Source: Pseudomonadota bacterium (GTDB lineage: Bacteria > Pseudomonadota > Alphaproteobacteria > Acetobacterales > Acetobacteraceae). From it: a stretch of 7,581 nucleotides of DNA. How positions within the stretch are numbered: position 1 is the first letter of the stretch; every line of letters starts with the position of its first letter. Positions 6,500 to 7,581 of the stretch are shown here, in pieces. Both the position numbers and the translations under genes were made by a program. Location: contig JAKBCX010000062.1 in NCBI GenBank assembly GCA_021807465.1, positions 1 to 7,581 on the forward strand, read 5' to 3'. The notes under the pieces were generated by a model, which saw only the letters and a list, made by a program, of their open reading frames with translations, was not told the origin of the DNA and did no database searches.

Positions 6500-7581
6500 T
6501 TATTGCACCATGAAGCCGGCATCGCCCGGAACCGTGGTATTAGCCGCCATTGTACCATTATTGCGCAACAGGAGAATGCGCTGCAAATCATTTGGCGGAC
6601 TCCAGCCATCGTCGGGCGAGGCAAGGCTATTGGGATTATTGACCGGGTTGACGATGTACGGGGTGACAGTAATCACCACTTCCTGCTGTTGCCTCTGGAA
6701 AGCATCGCCCCGGAACAAGGCGCCGATCAACGGCACCTCGGACAGCCCAGGCAGGCCGTTTGAGGCCTCTTGTGACGTGTCGGTAAGCAGCCCCGCGATA
6801 GCCATGCCCTGACCCGAGCCGAGAATGACGGTCGAGGAAGCGCTGGTCATCGTTACTGAAGGAACAGTGATGCTTTCATTTGATCCCGTGGCAATTGTCG
6901 CCGAATTCGATGTGTCCTTCTCGCTGATCTGCGGCATTACCTGGAGAGCGATGCTGCCATCGGAGAATACCGTGGGCGTGAAGCTAAGCAGCACGCCATA
7001 GCTTTTGAAACTGACGGATGTCGTATTATTGCCGGAAGCCACCGGCACGGGGAACTGCCCGCCTACCTCGAAATTAGCTTGGGTGCCCGAGAGTGTCGTC
7101 AGAGTTGGCTCCGCCAGCACATGGGCGAGGTTATCCTCAGCCAGCGCGTCAATCACCCCCTCAAACGTGCCGCCCGGAAAGGTGACACCAACAGAGCCAG
7201 GCGTGGCACCTGAGATAACCGATGCCGCTGATGCGGTAGAGCCGGTGACGAGAAACTTGCCGATTGAAATACCGTCCGTACCAACGGAACTCCAATTAAT
7301 ACCCAGCGAGCGTGTAACCGTGCGCGACATTTGCGCGATACGGACCTTCAGCTCAACCTGCACCGGCTGGTTCACCGTCATGTCATTAACAACCGTGCCA
7401 TTGCCGATGGCTTTGGCCTGGTTGACGAGCATATCCGCCTGCGCCGCCGTATCGACATTGCCATGCAGAATAACGCCGTTAGGCTCGCTCTCCATCGTTA
7501 CGTTATTGCCGGGCGCAATGTCTTGCGACTGCCCTTGGAAACGGTCATTCGCGTAGCTGGACGGCGTAACCGTAACCGTGA
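6500..7581 (-). CDS. cpaC: Tad pilus outer-membrane secretin CpaC/RcpA (5' end beyond right edge)
   Basis: Forms the multimeric outer-membrane channel for the pilus. Only the C-terminal 359 residues are visible. The frame is open to the right edge, and the ATG at 7495 is internal, since 28 coding residues precede it. The signal peptide and N-terminal periplasmic domain lie outside. Visible in order: the end of a BON-like domain (GVILHGNVDTAAQADMLVNQ), then VQVELKVRIAQMSRTVTRSL leading into GINW. The secretin domain follows, with HVLAEPTLTTLSGTQANFEV, GGQFPVPV, the strand YGVLLSFTPTV, and the family-typical GLPGLSEVPLIGALFR. It closes with QQEVVITVTPYIVNPV. The tail has DDGWSPPNDLQRILL and ends GFMVQ, a layout typical of CpaC. 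Intact over the visible part. It is the first gene seen in the run, and its stop lies 11 nt before the small lipoprotein gene. Confidence 0.95.
   Translation of the reverse strand, partial: TVTVTPSSYANDRFQGQSQDIAPGNNVTMESEPNGVILHGNVDTAAQADMLVNQAKAIGNGTVVNDMTVNQPVQVELKVRIAQMSRTVTRSLGINWSSVGTDGISIGKFLVTGSTASAASVISGATPGSVGVTFPGGTFEGVIDALAEDNLAHVLAEPTLTTLSGTQANFEVGGQFPVPVASGNNTTSVSFKSYGVLLSFTPTVFSDGSIALQVMPQISEKDTSNSATIATGSNESITVPSVTMTSASSTVILGSGQGMAIAGLLTDTSQEASNGLPGLSEVPLIGALFRGDAFQRQQQEVVITVTPYIVNPVNNPNSLASPDDGWSPPNDLQRILLLRNNGTMAANTTVPGDAGFMVQ

Noticed and set aside
6500..7495. Treating the ATG at 7495 as the start of the secretin gene
   Set aside because: The frame is open through the right edge, the preceding 28 residues are in frame, and the signal peptide and N-terminal domain would be missing with that start.

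Overview
The window is a tight run of seven same-direction genes, all on the minus strand, encoding most of the machinery of a Tad (Flp-type, type IVc) pilus. Read in the direction of transcription, from high to low coordinates, the order is: CpaC/RcpA secretin (5' end beyond the right edge), a 99-residue lipoprotein in the cpaD position, CpaE/TadZ, CpaF/TadA ATPase, TadB (CpaG), TadC (CpaH), and a TadD-like TPR lipoprotein that ends in a SPOR domain and runs off the left edge. This is the Caulobacter-style cpaC-D-E-F-tadB-C order. Together with a CpaE that has an N-terminal receiver-like domain, it points to an alphaproteobacterium. The base composition is GC-rich by eye and the linker of the TadD-like protein is very rich in Ala and Pro. 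A rhodospirillalean or acetobacteraceous host is possible, but this is a guess.

Layout: 6500-7581 outer-membrane secretin; 6189-6488 small lipoprotein; 4898-6154 CpaE; 3498-4892 CpaF; 2512-3498 TadB; 1554-2525 TadC; 1-1552 TPR/SPOR lipoprotein. Junctions are short or overlapping: 11 nt, 34 nt, 5 nt, a 1-nt overlap, a 14-nt overlap, and 1 nt (or 10 nt, depending on the start chosen). No promoter or terminator is visible between genes, so this looks like one transcription unit whose promoter lies to the right of the window. No stretch above 300 bases lacks a gene. I see no tRNA, rRNA, CRISPR array or insertion sequence.

How the genes work together: CpaF hydrolyses ATP in the cytoplasm and drives the inner-membrane platform proteins TadB and TadC. 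CpaE places the machine in the cell. The secretin forms the outer-membrane channel, and the two lipoproteins are likely to support it. Pilin, prepilin peptidase, CpaB and TadE/F/G-type minor pilins are not in the window.

The parts most worth a second look are the fusion of a peptidoglycan-binding SPOR domain to the TadD-like TPR lipoprotein through a long Ala/Pro linker, and the reduced CpaD-like lipoprotein, which seems to keep only a signal peptide and the C-terminal CpaD motif. I found no evidence of a wholly new system. This is a recognisable Tad locus with lineage-specific variants.
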